Shown here: in pieces, positions 61,378 to 64,000 of the stretch
Position numbering within the stretch: the stretch's first letter is position 1
Layout: each line of letters starts with the position of its first letter
From: Vibrio sp. 16
GTDB lineage: Bacteria > Pseudomonadota > Gammaproteobacteria > Enterobacterales > Vibrionaceae
DNA length: 64,000 nucleotides
Assembly: GCF_963681195.1 (NCBI RefSeq)
Contig: NZ_OY808997.1
Location: 2,356,001 to 2,420,000, forward strand
Direction of reading: 5' to 3'
The notes under the pieces: model-generated
What the model was told of the DNA's origin: nothing
The model's input: only the letters and a program-made list of their open reading frames with translations
The model's database searches: none
Program-made: the position numbers and the translations under genes

Positions 61378-63396
61378 CTAGCTTTTATTAAACATCGCTT
61401 TTAGGTTCGCAATGTGTGCTTGCCCTTTTGCCATTCGCTCTTCTTGAGTTTGTGGTTTCTTATTCACTTCCCATTCGACATCATCAAATGGTAATTCATC
61501 AAGGAAGCGACTTTGGCTTGGCTTAATCAACTCCCCAAACTGGCGGCGTTCTTTACACATGGTGAAAGTTAGCTCACGCTGCGCACGCGTAATACCCACG
61601 TACATTAGACGACGTTCTTCTTCAACATTGTCTTCATCTATGCTGGTTTGGTGCGGCAAGATGCCCTCTTCTGAGCCAATTAAGTAGACGTAAGGAAACT
61701 CCAAACCTTTCGACGCATGCAGTGTCATTAACTGCACCGCATCGCTGTCTTCATCTTCTTCACCACGCTCCATCATGTCACGTAAGGTTAAGCGCTGAAC
61801 CACTTCCTTAATGGTTTTCTCTTCTTGGTCATAGTTATCCCCTTCAAGGTCTGCAACGATCCAAGAATACAGGTCAGAAACGTTCTTCATGCGCATCTCT
61901 GCCGCTTTCGGGCTCGCAGAGGTTTCATACAACCAATCTTCGTAATTGATATCTCGAACCAAAGAACGCACCGCTTCGACTGTGTCACCGCGCTCTGCTT
62001 GATCAGCAATCTTCACTAACCAAGCCGTGAAGCGGCGCAAGTTCTCTAACCCGCGCCCCGACAAAGTTTGCTCAAGCCCCATCTCGAAACTCGCTTCGAA
62101 TAAGCTCTTACCGCGCATATTGGCGTAGCTACCGAGCTTTTCTAATGTCACTGGGCCAATCTCACGGCGTGGTGTGTTCACAATGCGTAGGAAAGCGTTG
62201 TCATCATCTGGGTTCACGAGCACACGCAAGTACGCCATGATGTCTTTGATTTCTGCTCGAGAAAAAAAGGATGTTCCACCAGAGAGCTTGTACGGCACTC
62301 GGTTTTGCATCAGTGATTTTTCAATCAAACGTGACTGATGGTTGCCACGATACAAAATCGCGTAATCTTTGTAGTCGGTTCGATTGAGGAACTTATGGGC
62401 AATCAGTTCCCCCGTTACCCGCTCCGCTTCATGCTCTTCGTTTTTCGCCAACAGAACTTTGAGTTTTTCGCCGTCGGGGATTTCTGAGAACAGTGATTTT
62501 TCATACACGTGCGGGTTATTGGCGATCAAAATATTCGCCGCGCGCAGAATACGACTGGTTGAGCGATAGTTTTGTTCCAACTTGATGAGGCGTAAGTTAG
62601 GGTAATCTTGCCCTAACAGCACTAAGTTTTGCGGCTTCGCACCTCGCCATGAATAGATAGATTGATCGTCATCGCCTACCACGGTCAGGCGGCCACGCTC
62701 GCCGACAATCAATTTCACCAAATCATATTGGCTGGTGTTGGTATCTTGATACTCATCCACCAGCAAATAGCGAATTCGATTTTGCCAACGCTGACGTACT
62801 TCTTCATTGGTTTTCAGCAGCAACACAGGCAGTGAAATTAAGTCATCAAAATCGAGCGCGTTGTACGCTTTCATCTGCTTTTGGTACATCTCGAAGCAGA
62901 AAGCAAACAGTTGCTGTTGCTCACCTTTAGCCTGCGCTTTTGCTTGGTCAGGCGTAAGCATGTCATTTTTCCAGTTGGAGATGCAGCTTAACAGTTGGCG
63001 CAGGAGATCTTTGTCGCCATCCAATTGTTGTTCGGTCAGCTCTTTAAGCAACGCAAGCTGGTCTTGATCATCGAACAGCGAAAAACCCGATTTTAGCCCG
63101 AGCGATTTGTACTCTCGCTTGATGATGTTGAGACCCAAGGTATGAAATGTCGATACCATTAAGCCTTTGGACTCGTTCTTACCCAGCGTTTGCCCTACTC
63201 GCTCTTTCATCTCGCGAGCCGCTTTGTTGGTAAAGGTAACCGCCGCAATATTTCTCGCCTTGTAACCGCACTGCTGAACCAAGTAGGCGATCTTATTGGT
63301 AATCACACGTGTTTTACCTGAACCAGCGCCAGCCAGCACAAGGCATGGTCCTGATACATATTTGACGGCTTCGTCTTGTCTTGGATTCAGCTTCAT
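61378..63396 (-). CDS. rep: ATP-dependent DNA helicase Rep
   Basis: A superfamily 1A 3'-5' helicase of 672 aa (E. coli Rep 673) that clears proteins ahead of replication forks. Motif [20 protein letters not shown] (about 21-39), [62 protein letters not shown]. It lacks the Tudor-like tail seen in UvrD and ends with a short basic segment, as Rep does. Divergent from the TetR-type gene. Confidence 0.97.
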   Translation of the reverse strand: MKLNPRQDEAVKYVSGPCLVLAGAGSGKTRVITNKIAYLVQQCGYKARNIAAVTFTNKAAREMKERVGQTLGKNESKGLMVSTFHTLGLNIIKREYKSLGLKSGFSLFDDQDQLALLKELTEQQLDGDKDLLRQLLSCISNWKNDMLTPDQAKAQAKGEQQQLFAFCFEMYQKQMKAYNALDFDDLISLPVLLLKTNEEVRQRWQNRIRYLLVDEYQDTNTSQYDLVKLIVGERGRLTVVGDDDQSIYSWRGAKPQNLVLLGQDYPNLRLIKLEQNYRSTSRILRAANILIANNPHVYEKSLFSEIPDGEKLKVLLAKNEEHEAERVTGELIAHKFLNRTDYKDYAILYRGNHQSRLIEKSLMQNRVPYKLSGGTSFFSRAEIKDIMAYLRVLVNPDDDNAFLRIVNTPRREIGPVTLEKLGSYANMRGKSLFEASFEMGLEQTLSGRGLENLRRFTAWLVKIADQAERGDTVEAVRSLVRDINYEDWLYETSASPKAAEMRMKNVSDLYSWIVADLEGDNYDQEEKTIKEVVQRLTLRDMMERGEEDEDSDAVQLMTLHASKGLEFPYVYLIGSEEGILPHQTSIDEDNVEEERRLMYVGITRAQRELTFTMCKERRQFGELIKPSQSRFLDELPFDDVEWEVNKKPQTQEERMAKGQAHIANLKAMFNKS

Positions 63397-63562
63397 AAGT
63401 GTCTCAAAGGTGAAAAATGTGGCGCATATAATAATGGTGCCATTGAACGATTGCTATGGTTAATCGTAAACCAAACTTAGACACCCTATTTTCTTAATTA
63501 AAATAAATTAATCTGATTAATTAAAATACTTTATTGCACAACCGTATAGTTTTGAGGCTATA

Positions 63563-63582
63563 ATGAATGAACGTTCATTCAT
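63563..63582. promoter_or_regulatory. TetR-type operator palindrome
   Basis: ATGAATGAACGTTCATTCAT is a perfect 20-bp palindrome, 13 bp before the regulator start, adjoining a TATAAT -10 box at 63559-63564. Bound repressor would block that promoter, giving autoregulation. Confidence 0.85.
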
Positions 63583-63595
63583 TGTGGTGTAGATC

Positions 63596-64000
63596 ATGTC
63601 TAATAACACCCAGGTAGATAAACGCGAACAAATCCTTCACGCGGCGGAAAAGCTGATTGCAGTGTCTGGTTTTCAAGGACTCTCAATGCAAAAGCTCGCC
63701 AATGAGGCAGGCGTGGCCGCGGGTACAATCTACCGTTATTTCTCAGATAAGGAGCACCTCCTTGATGAAGTACGTTTAATGGTTTCAAAACGCATTGCTG
63801 ACGCTGTACAAGCTGGAGTCAGTGATGACATGCCTTTAAAAGAGCGCTACCGCAAAATGTGGATCAATATTTGGAATTTAGCCGCTTCAAATATTGATAC
63901 CATCAGCAATCGCGCTCAATATGAGTCTTTACCCTGTGCACATAAGCACACAACAAGAAAACTCGAACGCGAGATGTTTTCTCAAGTCGAGCGGATGTTT
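63596..64000 (+). CDS. TetR/AcrR-family regulator (3' end off the right edge)
   Basis: The first 135 aa are visible. The N-terminal helix-turn-helix is complete: REQILHAAEKLIAVSGFQGLSMQKLANEAGVAAGTIYRYFSDKEHLL (about 10-57). The start of the ligand-binding domain follows (MWINIWNLAASNIDTISNRAQYESLP). The operator palindrome just upstream suggests autorepression. In vibrios regulators of this kind next to rep often precede RND efflux genes, but what follows is outside the window. Confidence 0.9.
   Translation, partial: MSNNTQVDKREQILHAAEKLIAVSGFQGLSMQKLANEAGVAAGTIYRYFSDKEHLLDEVRLMVSKRIADAVQAGVSDDMPLKERYRKMWINIWNLAASNIDTISNRAQYESLPCAHKHTTRKLEREMFSQVERMF

Overview
The window is chromosomal DNA of a Vibrio. 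The evidence is gene content and order (rho-trxA-rhlB-gppA, prlC-rlmJ-gor, rep next to a c-type cytochrome), a VarA/Csr regulatory RNA, and a PknT/EcfP kinase-sigma factor locus of the kind described in V. parahaemolyticus. I infer a member of the V. parahaemolyticus/harveyi/vulnificus group, but the species cannot be fixed from the sequence alone.

Layout. 1-10270 holds two rRNA operons in direct tandem, both on the minus strand: a complete one (16S, tRNA-Ile, tRNA-Ala, 23S, 5S; 9782 down to 4620), then a second (16S, tRNA-Glu, tRNA-Lys, tRNA-Val, 23S) that runs off the left edge. 10278-24819 is core chromosome: a ubiD-ferredoxin-fre operon, a HEAT-like exported protein, rho, trxA, rhlB-gppA, yhhQ behind a candidate preQ1-I riboswitch, recQ, rarD, an AraC-type regulator and a LysE-type exporter. 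24820-25556 holds no protein gene but carries a CsrB-family RNA with a VarA/GacA box, promoter and terminator. uvrD follows, then a bufferin-type copper-peptide operon (bufA-bufB-bufC-doxX), a small repeat lipoprotein, prlC, rlmJ and gor.

35500-43245 is a compact mobile element inserted just after gor. It carries two complete tyrosine recombinases flanking a catalytically degenerate recombinase-fold protein, then a small coiled-coil protein. This is the four-gene core of strand-biased circularizing integrative elements (SE), which I think is the same machinery as gamma-mobile-trio (GMT) islands. A perfect 15-bp inverted repeat marks the two ends. The only cargo is a tightly coupled three-gene operon (41273-43065) of unrecognised proteins. 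It is the best candidate here for an undescribed system, because such islands typically carry anti-phage or antagonistic modules. The element appears to have separated gor from its native terminator, which now lies at 43298-43323.

43440-50847 is a surface-response locus: a membrane Ser/Thr kinase (PknT-like), an exported protein, an ECF sigma factor with a threonine at position 63 (EcfP-like), a membrane-anchored protein and a large lipoprotein. After it come a small conserved protein, an orphan NqrB paralogue, a SPOR-domain protein and a four-gene oligopeptide ABC transporter with fused ATPases. An AT-rich gap then leads to a tRNA array (Arg-His-Pro-His-Pro, minus strand) with a decayed tRNA-Pro/terminator copy beside it. 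The window closes with a c-type cytochrome, rep, and the start of a TetR regulator with a perfect 20-bp operator palindrome.
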